Of a stretch of DNA of 64,000 bases, positions 9,551 to 21,800 are shown one piece after another. The position numbers and the translations under genes are program-made. Below the pieces are notes generated by a model. That model was not told the origin of the DNA, ran no database searches, and saw only the letters and a list, made by a program, of their open reading frames with translations. Source of the DNA: Trametes villosa (lineage: Eukaryota > Basidiomycota > Agaricomycetes > Polyporales > Polyporaceae). How positions within the stretch are numbered: position 1 is the stretch's first letter; the number at the start of each line of letters is the position of its first letter. The stretch is from NCBI GenBank assembly GCA_002964805.2, contig PUDQ02000079.1, positions 462,114 through 526,113 of the forward strand, written 5' to 3'.

Positions 9551-10793
9551 ATGTCTTCAAGGCAGATCAAGCGCGTCACTCTTACATCGAAAAAGAACTG
9601 GTGGATGGGTGAGCCCCGCGCGCGTCCAAGTCATTGCCAGACTTGCTAACGAGCGACGCGAAAGCATAGTTGAGTTCGATGAAGAGAGCGCGGGCGCAGA
9701 TCCACCACCCATCGGGAGCCCGTCTGCCGAGGAACCGCGCGCGAGCGAGTCGCAGCACGACCGCACGCCCCGTTTGCTACACCGCCAGACACCGCGCACG
9801 TACGAGACCACGTCGCACGCGTCCGCGCCCATCTACACCCCGCCGACGAACCCGAGCACGATCTTCTCCTTCCCTACACCTACGTCCTACTCCGCGCCGC
9901 CGAACCCGACGCAGCACCTCGCGCCTGTCGCGGCAGGGTCCGCGTCAGAGCTGTTCAAGTGCGTGGTGAAGAAGCCGAACGTGGTGCAGCTCGAGATCAA
10001 CGGCGAGATGCAATCGAACGCGAAGGACGTCACGACGCAGTTCCTCGCGGAGCTGCGCGTATACACGACGCTCGCGCGCCACCGCAACATCACCGCGTTC
10101 CTCGGCTGCCTGGAGAACGTCGGGATGGTGCTCGAGTACCTCGAGGGCCGGACGCTCTACGACGTGATCCGTGAGCAGAAGTGCACCCTCTCGTGCGCGA
10201 AGAAGGTTGACTACCACAACCAGCTTCTGGACGGGCTCACCCACCTCCACGCGTACGGCCTGAGCCACGGGGACATCTCGCTGCTCAACATCCTGGTCAC
10301 GCACTCCTCGGATACTATCAAGCTCTTCGACTTCGGTCGGTCTGTCTCAGCAGAGTCCACCTATGCATCCCCTGATGACGACATCTACGAGCAACCTGGA
10401 TCTCCACCTCTTCCGCCGTCGCGCAACAACTCGCGCTTTGGCCACAGACCACCCCCTACCCCGCTTCCACCTGTCGCAGCGCCTCGCAAGGTGGAACAGA
10501 TCTACCCTGGTACGCGTCCATTCTCCGCGCCCGAGATTCTGCGTGGAGAATGCCAAGACGCGCGGCTAGCGGATGCCTACAGCTTCGGCATGATCCTAGT
10601 CTGCCTCGACCGGTGCGAGCTTGTCGATGTGAAACCATGGGACCAGCGGAAAGACAAACTTCCGAACGGGTTCCTCGACGGCCTGACGGTGTTCGGCGAC
10701 CGGTGCGTGGAGTACCTCAAACGCTGGGACCAAGGACGACGGAGGCTACTCAAGGCAGACATGTTGGACATTGATGTGACCATGCAGTCTTGA
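9551..10793 (+). CDS. Protein kinase-like protein with HGD catalytic loop
   Basis: Two exons, 9551-9608 and 9670-10793, give 393 residues. The first about 140 residues are Ser/Pro/Thr-rich and probably disordered. A kinase fold follows. It has a candidate strand with Lys (ELFKCVVKKP), a helix with Glu (FLAELRVYTTLARHRNITAF), the hinge-like MVLEYLEGRTLYDVI, the catalytic loop SHGDISLLNILV, the metal-binding LFDFGRS and a truncated APE-like motif (FSAPEILRG). The loop has HGD instead of HRD, seen in several fungal and plant kinase groups, and keeps the Asp and Asn. A low-complexity Pro/Arg insert lies between DFG and APE. The substrate is unknown. It could be a weakly active kinase or a pseudokinase. 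Confidence 0.75.
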
Positions 10794-11041
10794 GCGGCCC
10801 TCAACCCATCCATCCACCTCTCTACTCAGCCCCAACTTCTTCAACGGACCACTCATTCCCAAGCACGTACCCCCGCTCTGTTGTATACCACGCTGTATTT
10901 GTAGCCATGCCTCTCCAACATCCCCCCTGTAATGCACACTCTACGAAAACGCGACAAGTGCGTACCTGCAATATTATCTATATGCTCGCTAATGTACTGT
11001 AGTCGCGCGAACGTCAACTCCAACCAGTCTACTGCCGTATC

Positions 11042-12033
11042 TCACCCTAACGCCGCTACCCTCTCGGTTTCCGCTTTGCTGTGCTCCCAAACAGCCTTCC
11101 TCGCCTCGTCCGATCCATAATATCTGTATTTGCCGATATCCTCGCCTTTCGGGCCCCTGCGGGATGCGCCGCCACCGCTCTGCAAGAGGTTGTACAGGGT
11201 GTATTCCGCGCAATCTGCGGGGGAGGTGGTGATCGGCCAGACCAACAAGTTGAGCGCCGCGGCTCCGATGGAGCCCAGCGAGGGGTACGCGTTTTTCACG
11301 ATAGACGTGCGCACGCCGCCCGGGTTGGTATGTACGAATGCGATGTCAGGGTGCTGTTCTGCGAACGACTGCACGCGAACCGTAAGTGGTCAACCTTGCG
11401 CGTCGGAGCGGTGGGCACCGGACGTACCTCCATCATCATGTCAGTGTAGGTGGGAGATGTCGCGCCCGCGCGCGGTATGCTATAGTTCTTCCGCAGGCCC
11501 AAGTCGTTCAGGTCGACCTCCATGCCGTACCCCGCGCCGAGCACCGACAGCACGCGCGCGTCCTCGCCCGCATCCTTCGCCTTCCTCAACAGCGGGAGCA
11601 GATCATGCACAAACTTCCAGCGCGCGTAGTAGTGCAGCCCGAGCCGGCGGTCGATGCCCTCCTTTGTCTCGTCCCGGCCCTTGAAGTTGAGCAGCCCGGG
11701 CGAGAGCACGAGGAAGTTGATCTTCGGGAGGCGCGCCACGAGCGACGCGGCGGTCGCCTGGATGTTGCGCATGAGCGAGACGTCGCACGCGACGAACTCG
11801 TGCGTCGCCGTCGCAGCCGCGGGTTTGGGGAGCGTCGCGAGGATGGTGTCCGCGGCGGCCTGGTTGCGCCCGACGATGACGATGTGCGCGTCCCCGCCGG
11901 TGTGGCGCGCGAAGGCCTCTGCGGTGGCTTGCCCGATGCCGGAGGTGCCGCCGACGAAGACGGCGACGGGACGGTAGGAGAGCGCGGAGAGGGCCGCGCG
12001 GTTTGCGGCGCGCACGACGGCAAGAGAAGGCAT
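11042..12033 (-). CDS. Short-chain dehydrogenase/reductase (SDR)
   Basis: Two exons, 12033-11428 and 11368-11042, joined in phase 0, give 310 residues. Near the N-terminus is the Rossmann dinucleotide motif VAVFVGGTSGIGQATAEAFA, followed by HIVIVGRNQAA, where the Arg suggests NADP(H) preference. Then come FVACDVS, INFLVLSPG (in place of the usual NNAG) and HTNPGGVRTSIVKN near the end. A standard Tyr-x-x-x-Lys catalytic pair is not evident in the expected stretch around GYGMEVDLNDL…SPTYTDMMME, so activity or substrate cannot be assigned. I chose the start MPSLAVV, which directly precedes the Rossmann region; an in-frame ATG 12 codons upstream (12069) is possible. The 3' end faces the kinase-like gene. 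Confidence 0.85.
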
Positions 12034-12452
12034 TGGAGGTAGATGGACGGGATAGAAGTTGCGGCCCAATGCGCGCGTTCGCGCGTCTTATAAGTACGCT
12101 GTCTTCTAGGCGACAAGCTGTACGACGCGTCCGTTCGGCACACAACTACGAGGGCGACGTAGTGTTCGCGGCGCGTTCGGAGGCGGTGCTGCTTACCGCA
12201 CTCGGAAGTTGTGCCTGCCGTCGCGCAATCTCAATCGAGGTCCGAGTAGCCGAGCACGAAGATCATGTTGATCGCGACGACCTGCCTCTTCGGCTGAGAC
12301 TTGCAGTAGAGGGCGTATGGCACACGCGTGCACGGCTTGTGCAATGGACGCGCATCGTCGCGCGGCCGGCATACACACGCTCGCCATGCCACCCGCGCCC
12401 AGTGGACATCACACCCAAACTCGCACTCGAACGTGTGCATGTAGCATACTAC
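12034..12452. other. Region between the SDR gene and the coiled-coil gene
   Basis: About 420 bp. A - strand open frame at 12231-12440 ends in AINMIFVLGYSDLD and could be an extra 3' exon of the gene at 12453-14139. However, none of the donor/acceptor pairs I tried kept a frame into it, so it is left unassigned. Confidence 0.4.
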
Positions 12453-14139
12453 TTACGCATAGGACACATCCGAATCACCATCGACATCATCCTCCACTTT
12501 GGGCGTTTTCAAGCGTTGTTGCTTGACAGACCCCTTCTGCCGCGGGCGCGCCTCCTTTTGCTTCCGTTCTTTCTCCTGTGCCCAGGGTGGATAGAGCGTG
12601 GCGATCCGGCGTTGGAAGTCCTCGTCATAACCAACGCACTCCATTCTCCACGTGTACATTACCTGTCGAGGGAAAATGAGCACAGCACGAAGTCCCTGAC
12701 ATAGCTCTTACCCAGAAGCCGGTCCGGAAGGCCTCTGTGATGTCCTCAGGGTCGAGCCTGTACATCTCTTCGGGGTTTGTGTTAAGCGCGTCTTCGGCCT
12801 CCTGTTCTGAAGGCGCGCGGCCAAGTTGATTGAACAGCGCGCGGTGTACACGAATTACCCGATCTTTGTCCTTGTGGTACAAGATCGCCCCCCATTTGGT
12901 CTGGATCTGTGTCATGTTCATGAGAGGCAGTATTGTGGGCTTTAGGCGGCTGTGTGCGACGCACCTTGGTCGGTAGCGCCTTAAACTCCGCAGGCGACAT
13001 CGGCTCGGAGCGCACCAGGTTGTAATCGCCCATATATTGCCAATGCGAATCGGCCAAACCGACGAGCACCTTTTGGGTAGACATCGGCCACCTTTCCCTA
13101 GGTCGCGCCAGAAAGATGAGGCCCGGCTCCCCCGGGGTGCGCGGGACTGTCGCGTTGATGGTGACCCGGGGGAATAAGACGTGCGTGTAGGCGTGTCCGT
13201 GCTTGCGCCGGTGCTCGTCGTTGAACGTGACGGACATCGCGCGCATGTTGCCCCCGAAGTGGTCTGCCACGAACTGGCGCGGGACGCCGACATTCGCGAT
13301 GGCGCTGTCGAGCGTGATGGGAACCACGGGAACGTTGCGCAGGCGGGCGTTCAGGTGCTCTTTGAGGGTACGGGGAGGGGGTGGGACGAGGACGCCGTCG
13401 AAACGCGTCCGTTTTGCGGGACGTGCTTGTCGCGGCGCACTGTCGTCATCGAGCTCGCGCTTTATAAGCGCATTATCGTCCTGCGGGAATCCAGTAAACA
13501 TGATGCCCTTTCATTTTGGTAATATCTGCCATGGGGTAGACTTGTACGAGTTGATCAACGTACCCTTTGATGTGACTGGTCGTGCACCGCAACCTTCACT
13601 TCGTCTCCTTCCTCGAAAACGTACGGCGCGCCGTCGAGAGCAGTGACGCTCGACACACGTGAGCGAGGGGGGGAATCATGCATCGCGTTTGATGCAATGC
13701 TAGGGATGGGGCTGCCGGGTTCTCTGACGCCTGGAGCATCCTTCGAGTCCTTCGAGTCCTCGCCATTCTGTTCAATAAAAAGTAAATCCTTTCGGATGCA
13801 AACTTATGCTAGAACATGGTAACAACTCACAAGCACGGCGCGAAGACGAAGCGGCGACCCGGGGTCTTCTTCAGGGAGCGCACCCATGTCATGAAGAGGC
13901 TTCGGTTCGCCATCTTCAAACTGCACTGGGCTTTCGCAAGGCAAAGTAAAGGCCCGGACATCTGAATGTTGGCCTCTTTGAGCAGGAACAGCTGAGCCAT
14001 CGCGTGCAGAGACCAACGCGGTCAGCGTAGCCACTTGAGCTGCCAAGCCTGTTACCTGCGCTCGCAAGTCCGTGATGTGGGCCGCCTGCTCTTGCGCAAG
14101 CTTCTCCAAAGACGCAATCCTTTTATCGCCAGAGGGCAT
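12453..14139 (-). CDS. Coiled-coil protein resembling a basidiomycete unknown-function family (DUF6697-like)
   Basis: Five exons, 14139-13831, 13767-13564, 13507-12965, 12906-12712 and 12662-12453, all joined in phase 0, give 486 residues. An N-terminal coiled coil (SLEKLAQEQAAHITDLRAQV, then repeated LAAQVATL) is followed by a Ser/Pro-rich linker and basic KRTRFDG. The C-terminal region contains HWQYMGDYNLVRSEPMSPAE, then PEDITEAFRTGFW, then TWRMECVGYDEDFQRRIA. The pattern of a displayed 'GDY..' strand, 'EP.S..E' and a final 'CVG(F/Y)DE' recalls a family expanded in mushroom-forming fungi, which I know as DUF6697. The match is from memory and moderate. The last exon ends in a Lys-rich tail. 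Function unknown. The gene is divergent from the F-box gene, with 265 bp between starts. Confidence 0.65.
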
Positions 14140-14404
14140 GGCTGGAAGACGAAGACACAAATGGCGCGAACATACGCGGAGTCGTGAGCAGACGCGACCG
14201 GCGCGTCAACGTCGTGGCACAAGACGAGCAAGACGCCGGCGCGGGGGTGCACAGGTGATCGGCATCCAATTTGAAGGCCGCCCACGTGGGATGCCCCATT
14301 AGGAAGGCCTTGTTTAAATGACGACCTCCGACAAACAAGCCGCGCCGCTTTCACTTGTCCGCCTGCCTCCTCCCTCCTTCCTCTTACTACCATCCCTGCC
14401 CGCC

Positions 14405-16126
14405 ATGAAGCCCCGCGCACACATAGCCGCGCTGCCAGACGATATCCTGCTCCTAATCATGAGTCACGTCGAAGTCAGAGACATACTCGCCCTCCGACAG
14501 GTCCGTACACGCTCGCCACCTTCTAATTGCCCCTCTCGCTGACGGCTACCACCCCGGTACAGACGTCGAAACGGCTGTGCGCGATGAGCAAGCTCCGCTG
14601 GGTGTGGTACGACGCCATGAAGCGCCACGTCGTGCAAAAGGGGCTGCCCATCCCCGCCGCGTCCGTCGCGGACCTCAAGGCGCTCGACGCGGCGCACCTC
14701 GAGGCGCGCGCCGTGCACGCCGCGCGCTTCCACGCGAACTGGAACTCGCCGCACCCAGCGGCGAAGCGGACGATCGAGTTCTCCGCGCTCGCGTACGTGG
14801 ACGACCAGCTGCCGGACAGCGGCCAGTCCGCGGTTTCGCACGTCGCGTTCCTCCCCGGGCGGAACGGGAAGTACCTCGTCACCGTCGTGGGGCGCGTGTT
14901 GACGTGCTGGGAGGTCCCGCTGGGCGAGACGGAGGCGTACCGCGTGGCGGAGTGGATTGCGGCGCGGAAGATCGAGCAGGTTATTGTGAATGATGATCCG
15001 CAGAGCGATATTGCTCTGGCCTATGTCAGCGCGCATGCGACCAAGTGAGTGCACTAGTGCTGGATGCGTTCTATCGCGCGCAGGGACCTAACACACGTCT
15101 CACACCACTTGCAGTCAGGGCGTCGTCGAGTGCAGAGCACTGTCCTTCGACGGTTTCCACGGAAGATTCCACTGCCGGATGGAGCTACGCGCACATCGCC
15201 AGGCGGCGACCCCGCTGCACCTCTTGCGGAGCGATTATCTTGTGTTCGGCGACCCGATGCACGTCTGCTTCCTCAGCGCGCCGACTATTGTGAAGCCCCT
15301 CGGAAAGCCGGCTTTAGCGGAGATCCCTGTGCGTTTATTGTGTTTGGAATCCATCCCTGTTTAAGTACTCACATCACCCTTGAAGGAGAACTCTATTCTC
15401 GCCGTCAAAGCCGTCAATCGCTACCTGCTTATTGTGAGGCAACGCGCGTTTGAGGTGGTCCCTGCGCCTTCATGGAGAGGTGTCCGACCACCATACTCGG
15501 CCCTGGTCTCGGCGAGCGCGAGTATCGAACATGACATACCTGCGTCGAGCTCTGTCGTGGTCGTTCGCCAGGTCTTCGCTGCGTCCCCCGACGATCTCCC
15601 CGATTGGCCCGCAGAGCCCGTGACGGTCCTCTCCCGATACTCGGACGACGGCTTCGAGACGATGCACCAGTACGACCTGCTGCCGAACCCGAAGGCGCAA
15701 GACCGGGATGAAAAAGAGAAGTCGGACGACCTACTGCTCGACCGTCTGCCATGCATCTTCCCTTCGCAGTACACACGCGTCATGAACATCGCGCCTTCGT
15801 CCTGCGATCTGCGCGTCGGGCCGAGCGGGAAGGGCTTCTGGACTGAAACGCGGAACGTCGTCGTGCGGCACGCGAAGAACCCCGCGCGCTGCCTCGTTGG
15901 GTTCGAGGTGACGACCGCGGAGGACGAGACCAAGGACGGCGGTAAGGCGGGCCCTCCTGCTGCGCGGGTCGAGCTCTCGAAGGACGTCCTGTACGCACGG
16001 CGATGCAACATCCACGAGATCTTGTGGAAGAAGTATATGATATCCTCGACTGCGCTGGAGGACACCGTCGGCAGGATCGCGGTGGGGGATGTGACGGGGA
16101 GAGTGGAGGTGCTCGACCTCGCATGA
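14405..16126 (+). CDS. F-box protein
   Basis: Four exons, 14405-14500, 14563-15044, 15115-15328 and 15386-16126, give 510 residues. The N-terminus contains an F-box: AALPDDILLLIMSHVEVRDI, then LALRQTSKRLCAMSKLRWVW across intron 1. F-boxes bind Skp1 and bring substrates to SCF ubiquitin ligases. The remainder has beta-rich segments such as VSHVAFLPGRNGKYLVTVVG, LTCWEVPLGE and a C-terminal TGRVEVLDLA, suggesting a beta-propeller-like substrate domain, although no clear WD signature is present. All joints keep frame (96+482+214+741 nt). The substrate is unknown. Such F-box genes are numerous and variable in basidiomycetes. Confidence 0.85.
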
Positions 16127-16433
16127 TGGGAGTGGATGATACCGTGTGCTGGCACACCCATGTATATGTACGTATCGCTGTAGTACTAGTCATCTGTATC
16201 GCTGGCTGTCTATATACCCTTCTTCACGGAACCCTCACGCATGTCGAGAACAATAGCGTCGAGACTGCTTGTAAGCGCGCGCGCAATGTTGAACAGGCGC
16301 CGGGAGGAATGGTGGGAAAATGGAGAGGCACGAGGCGGTCGACGTCGGCGGGCACAGCGAGCTCGCGCTCTCCCCCGTCTTCCGTCTCCCATCCACCCCG
16401 CCCCACATCTGCACCTCGCGTCTGGCATGACAG
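16127..16433. other. Intergenic region, F-box to Smr-domain gene
   Basis: 307 bp, holding the F-box 3' UTR and the leader of the next gene. No coding pattern seen. Confidence 0.5.
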
Positions 16434-18669
16434 ATGGACAATCTGCTCGCCATCGGCGTCGGACTCGGCCTGCGCGCGCTCATCGACACGCTCACGCACC
16501 ACAACCATAGGGTGAACGGCTCGCTCGTCGGCCTCTGGGAGGGCGCCGTGCTCCGGCACTTCATCGCCAAGTACCCCGCCTCGGTCGACCCGTACGTCGC
16601 GTACGGCTTCCGGCTGCTCATCGACCTGCTCTGGACGAACAGCTGGATGCGCCTCTTCATCACCATCCTCTGGTCCTTCATGGGCATGCTCCTCTCCGAC
16701 GTCTTTGTCGACCTCTACGCCGACCGCCGCTTCCGCCGCTTCACGCGCGCCGTCCGGCACTCCGTCATCTACCCCCTCCTCAGCCTCTTCTCCCTCAGCC
16801 GTAGTCGCAGCCGCTCGAGCGGCGGCGACGGTAGCAACAGGAGCGCGTCGTCCTCGGCGCGCGCGCAGTACTATCAACTTCCCCCTTCCTCGTCCGGTGC
16901 GTCCACCGCGCGCAGCCCTCCATTACAACCTCGTTCCCCAACCGATGTGCCCCCCGGTCCATTCCGCCCGCCCGCGGCGACACCCGTGCCGCCCCGACGC
17001 TCAGCGATGCGCGTCCCCGGTTCTTTCTCTGACCGGGGCTGGTCCGAGACCGACACGAACGCTAGCGGCGGCTCAGGCTCCCGTGCGCCCTCCATTGGCC
17101 CCTCGCGCTCGAACTTGTCGGTGTCTTTCTCCGACTCCCAATCGCCCACGCCCTCTATTACGTCCCCCTCCCAAGAACCCGTACGACTAGCTACGCAAGA
17201 CCTGCCACGACCGCAACCGCGCGAGCCTTCCCGCACCCCGGTGCCAGAGCCATCTCGGACACCGGTGCTGGGGCCTTCACGCACGCCCGTTCCAACGACA
17301 TCCCGAACCCCGGTCCAGGAGGTGTCGCGCCCTCCCACTCGCGAGCCGTCCCTTGGGCCAGCACGCCCACGCACACCCTCTGAACTGGAATATGTCGCTC
17401 TCCCTATCATCCCCAATGTCGTCCAACGCACGAACCCGATACGCCCTGTCTTGTCCGACGACGAGCACAGCGTCCACTCCGACCTGCGGGGTCGCTCATC
17501 TGGCCTCACCACGCCTGAGCGCGACGGCGACCGGCCGCGCATCAACGTCTACAGCCCCGAGCCCGTCAAGTCGGGCCTCACGACCCCCGACCGCCCGTCC
17601 ACCCCTCACGGGAGCCTGCCCCCAGTGACCGTCCTCGACGAAGCGGGCTCGCACGTCTCCTCGGACGCGAACCCCATCCCGATCCCCATCCGCGTGTACG
17701 AGCGCAGCGCCGACCCCGAGGACCAGGCACAGACCCGCGCCGCGCTCCTTCACCCGGAGCTCATCCCGGACATCAACACGCCCCAGCCGAGCCCTGGGCT
17801 CGTCCCGCCCGCAGAGTACCTGCAGGACATGAGCCCGAGCCCGGTGCGCACGGACCACCCCGTCAAGATGCCCGAGCCGGAGGTGCGCTCGAGCATCAGC
17901 GCGCCCCCGCCGTACGAGTACCCTCTCGGCAGGGACGGTGAAGGGGACGGCAATGGAGATGGGGAGCGGACGGCGCGCGCGTCGCTGGTGGAGTCGGACG
18001 GGACGCCGGCGGCGAGCGTGATCTCGAACGTGAACGACCGCTCGCGGCTGCTGCAGCGCGCGGAGTCGCTGCGGAGCATCGCGGACGAGGCGGACAAGCG
18101 GCGCGCGGAGCTGGGCAAGCAGCTGCAGGACGCGCGGCGGAACCGGGAGTTCTGGACGGCGTTTCGGGTGAAGCACGAGATGGACCGCGCGGCGCACGAT
18201 GCGCGCGAGCTGCATGCGAAGGCGGCGAGACGGTTCTACCAAGGTCGGTGTATGCGTCTGTCGTATGTCTGGGTGTGGTTTTGCTGACGGGCTGCGTGGT
18301 GTAGCGCACAATATGAAGCCCGAGCCGCAGACGATCGATGTGCACCGGCTCAAGGTCCCGGAGGCTATTGAGAAGGTCGAACAGGCGTTGTACGACTCCA
18401 TCGTCACGGGTACGCCCGAGTTGCGCATCATCACTGGCCAGGGGAAACACTCGAAGAACAAAATACCCGCCCTCAAGCTCGCTATCATCGGCGCCATGGC
18501 AGAGTACGTCCTATCTCTCCGCCCCTTCGTTGAGCAGAGTTCCTGAGACTCAGATTTTGTTCGCAGCTATCACATCGAGGCGACACAAGACGTTAACAAC
18601 CCTGGCGTGCTCCTCATCCATCCGCCTGCGGACCCCAACTTCAGAAACGGCCCGTCGACATCATCGTAA
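16434..18669 (+). CDS. Smr-domain protein with N-terminal membrane segment
   Basis: Three exons, 16434-18243, 18305-18503 and 18567-18669, give 703 residues. The first about 110 residues include hydrophobic stretches (LFITILWSFMGMLLSDVFVD), suggesting one or two membrane helices. A long Ser/Pro/Thr-rich region follows, with about five tandem units of the type PSRTPV/PSRPPT (about 17220-17350). Near residue 550-600 is a charged helix (EADKRRAELGKQLQDARRNR) with the Ala/His/Arg pattern that often precedes Smr domains (FWTAFRVKHEMDRAAHDARE). The Smr domain then reads IDVHRLKVPEAIEKVEQAL, LRIITGQGKHSKN and GVLLIHPP. Smr domains bind or cut nucleic acids. The coupling to a membrane anchor is unusual to me. 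Confidence 0.85.
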
Positions 18670-18891
18670 GCTCGGAATACCCTCGTGTATAATCGCTTGG
18701 TTCGCTCCCCGTCGTCGCTTGTGCTCGGTCATGTATCGGATTGTGTAGTAGTTTTCTTTCTTATCGCTCTTACGACCTCCCTCCGTGTACGATATCCCTC
18801 GAGATCTAGTGCTATATTGATGATGATATTCACGACTCGTACATCCGCGTGCTCTTCGTTCCTCAACTCCTTGTCAACTTCACCAGCACGC

Positions 18892-21800
18892 TCACCGGAC
18901 CTGCGCGAACCCCCCAGTGGAGACCGACTCGGGCAGGGACGCGCCACAGCTGTTCGCGCTGTTCTTGTCCGCGGTGACCTCGATGACGACCTCGCCCCCA
19001 ACGCGGAACACGTCGTAGAAGTCGAAGTGGCAGCGGTTCGGCTGCACGACGCCGTTCACCGTGAGGGTCTTCACGTACGCGGCCGCGCCGCGCGGGATCG
19101 TCTTCTGCACGGAGCGCGCGTCGAAGCCCTTCGTCGTCACCGTCGTGCTCACGTTCAGGTACGAGTTGTGGATTGTGAAGCGCGGCGTCATCGGCGAGAG
19201 CACGAGGAACTGAGAGGTGGAGGGCACTGTGTGGAAGGGACGTCAGCTTCAGCCTTCAAGGTGGGCGTGCCAATAGATGGGGGCGTACCCGGGTAGAGGC
19301 CGAGGAGGTGGAAGACGAGCAGGGAGGCCATTGCCGCCTGGTCATCATTGCCCGGCAGCCCCCCAGCGGCTTTGGGGATGTACATGAACATACTGTCACT
19401 TGGAAAATAGATAGGACGAGGCTTACTGATGTCGAAGTTGGTGAACACGACGTCGCGCACCTGGTCGACCGACTGTGCAGGCTTGTTCGCGTAGTGGTAG
19501 CCGATGGGGGTCTGGAAGGAGGGCTCGTTTCCTGCAAGGTAATAGCCAGCCTGTAGACACGGATCAGTTTCGCACATTCAGAAAGCGCAAGAAACGCTAC
19601 GTACGCTGAAGAAGTGGTCGAGACGCTTGACAAATGTCTCCTATATATTCCTCGCGGTTAGGGCGTGGTACAAGCAACGAATGGTGCACTGTAACACTGG
19701 AACGTACGTTTCCACCCATCAACTCGATGAGGTGCGCGGTGTCGTGCGGCGCGAACCTAGAAGCTCACATGTAAGCCGGCCTCCCTCGTATTGCATGAAG
19801 TCGGGCTTACCAGCTGTATTCCCAAGAGGACGACTCGTAGAAACCGACAACGTTGTCGCCCTGGAGAGAGCACTCGCGGTTCTGGTCCTTGTCGTTAGGC
19901 GAGCAGTCGACCGGGTCGGTGTGGACGAAGGTGCCGTTCGACAACCGCTTCTGCGCGAAGCCTGCAGTGACCTGGGGTCAGCACGATGTCTCTGACACGT
20001 TGGGGTCGACGTACCGTGGAAGCCGTCGCTCACGACAGACGGGTCCCAGACATTGCGGTAGGACTACCCATCTTATTAGGGGTGGACGGAGGTCGTCAGA
20101 CGGGGATATGCTTACCAGCGAGCGGTTGGTGTACTTCGCAACGTCGTCCGTCTTGTTCAGGAGCAAGGCGACCTGGCGAACGGCGAAGTCTTCAAAGGCG
20201 TACTGAGGACATACGGTCAACACCTATTCATATTCAGTGTGTACATCACTTTACCTCCAGCGTCCTGCTGCCCTCACGCGTCTGGCGACCGACGCTCTTG
20301 GGGTCCAGCACGCCGAAAGGCACAAACCCATACTGCCTGACCAGACCCGTCAGCACCCCCGCAAGCGCGATGAGCAGACCAACGCACTTGTACACATCCA
20401 CCTGCCGTCCCAGCGTGTTCCACTCGGGCGGGTTGATCTCCGCGTCCGCCAACATGGCGGAATACAGCTCCTCGAGGTCAATGCCCAGCGCGGCCGCCTC
20501 GTTGTGGTACGTGATCGCGAAGTGGCCGACGATGGGGTCCGCGCTCGACCCGCCCTGCGTCCACCCAGGGAGGTTGTTCGCGCGGCATTCGGGCATCCAG
20601 CCGAGCTTGCGCCAGCCGTCGATGTAGTTGTCCACGATCTCCGCGAACTCGGCGGGCGAGTGCAGCGACATGAGCGGGTAGAAGGTCCGGAAGGTGTCCC
20701 AGCTGAGGAATGCGTCAGCGCGAGGTTGGATGACAATGCAATGAGGGCGGGGGGGCATACCTGCAGTAGAGGGAGTCGAAGTACGGGTGCGTGGTACCTG
20801 CGAATGGTCCCTGAGTCTCGCCGGTAGCATTGTTCTGTGAATGCAACCCAGTCAGACGGCCGTTCCCACAGAATAAGAAAGTCGCGTACCGGGGTCAACG
20901 ACGAGCGGTACAGCGACGAGTACAGCATCTCCGTCACGTTCGCGGGCGTGTTCTTCAAGTCGATCTCGACCTTGCGCAGCTTCTCGTTCCAGAGTGCCTT
21001 CGAGCGCGCTTCGATCTCCTCAAAGGACGCGTTGCCGACCTCGCTCTCCGCGTTCGCGCACGCCTGGTCCGTAGACACGAACGAGATGCCGACGCGGATG
21101 TTCACCTCACGCGGGTGCCCATCGAACGAGAAGAGCGCGCCAGACTCGTACACGCCCCCAATGAGGTTCCGGGTGAGGTTCAGCTGCGTCTGCCCGAGCC
21201 CGTATGCCTGGAAGTTCTCCCTGAAGAGATCGTCAGTCAGCGCATACTAGAGGTGTTGAGGCAAGATGGGCGACGTACGATGTCATTCCGGTCCAGACGC
21301 CGTACTCGCTGAGCTTTTGCTTCCCGCCGTCAAGGATATCGTAGCACGCGAATGCCTGGTAGTTGTACGACCCAGGACCGAAGCTAGACACAGTCACAGC
21401 GTGTCAGTCCTATGCTCATACCGCGTAATTGCAGTAAGTCATGTATACCTAGAGCCCCACAGCCCGCCCAGGGTGATTCTCCCCTTTTCGGGGTCAATGT
21501 CCATGCGTCCGCCAGCGAAGGACGCAGGGAGGTCGTTGGCCAGGTCGAGCACGAAGTACGGCTTCGACCCCTTGGGGAACGTGAATCGCTCGAGGCCGGC
21601 GCGGCGCGTCGACGTCGCCTCCATTTTGATGCCATTGTCGAGGGTCTGCGCGAAGTAGCCGGGGGATGCATCCTGGTTCATGCAAACGTTAGCGAAAGCC
21701 AGTCCTAGGAGTATGTGCACGCGCTCACATCGGTGTTGTTCTTCCGGAACCGCTCACGGGCGGCGAGCGTGACAGGGCAGGTGCTGAACCCGCCGGGGCA

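Noticed and set aside
12231..12440. Extra 3' exon of the coiled-coil gene
   Set aside because: No donor/acceptor pair that I tried keeps a frame into AINMIFVLGYSDLD; left as unassigned.
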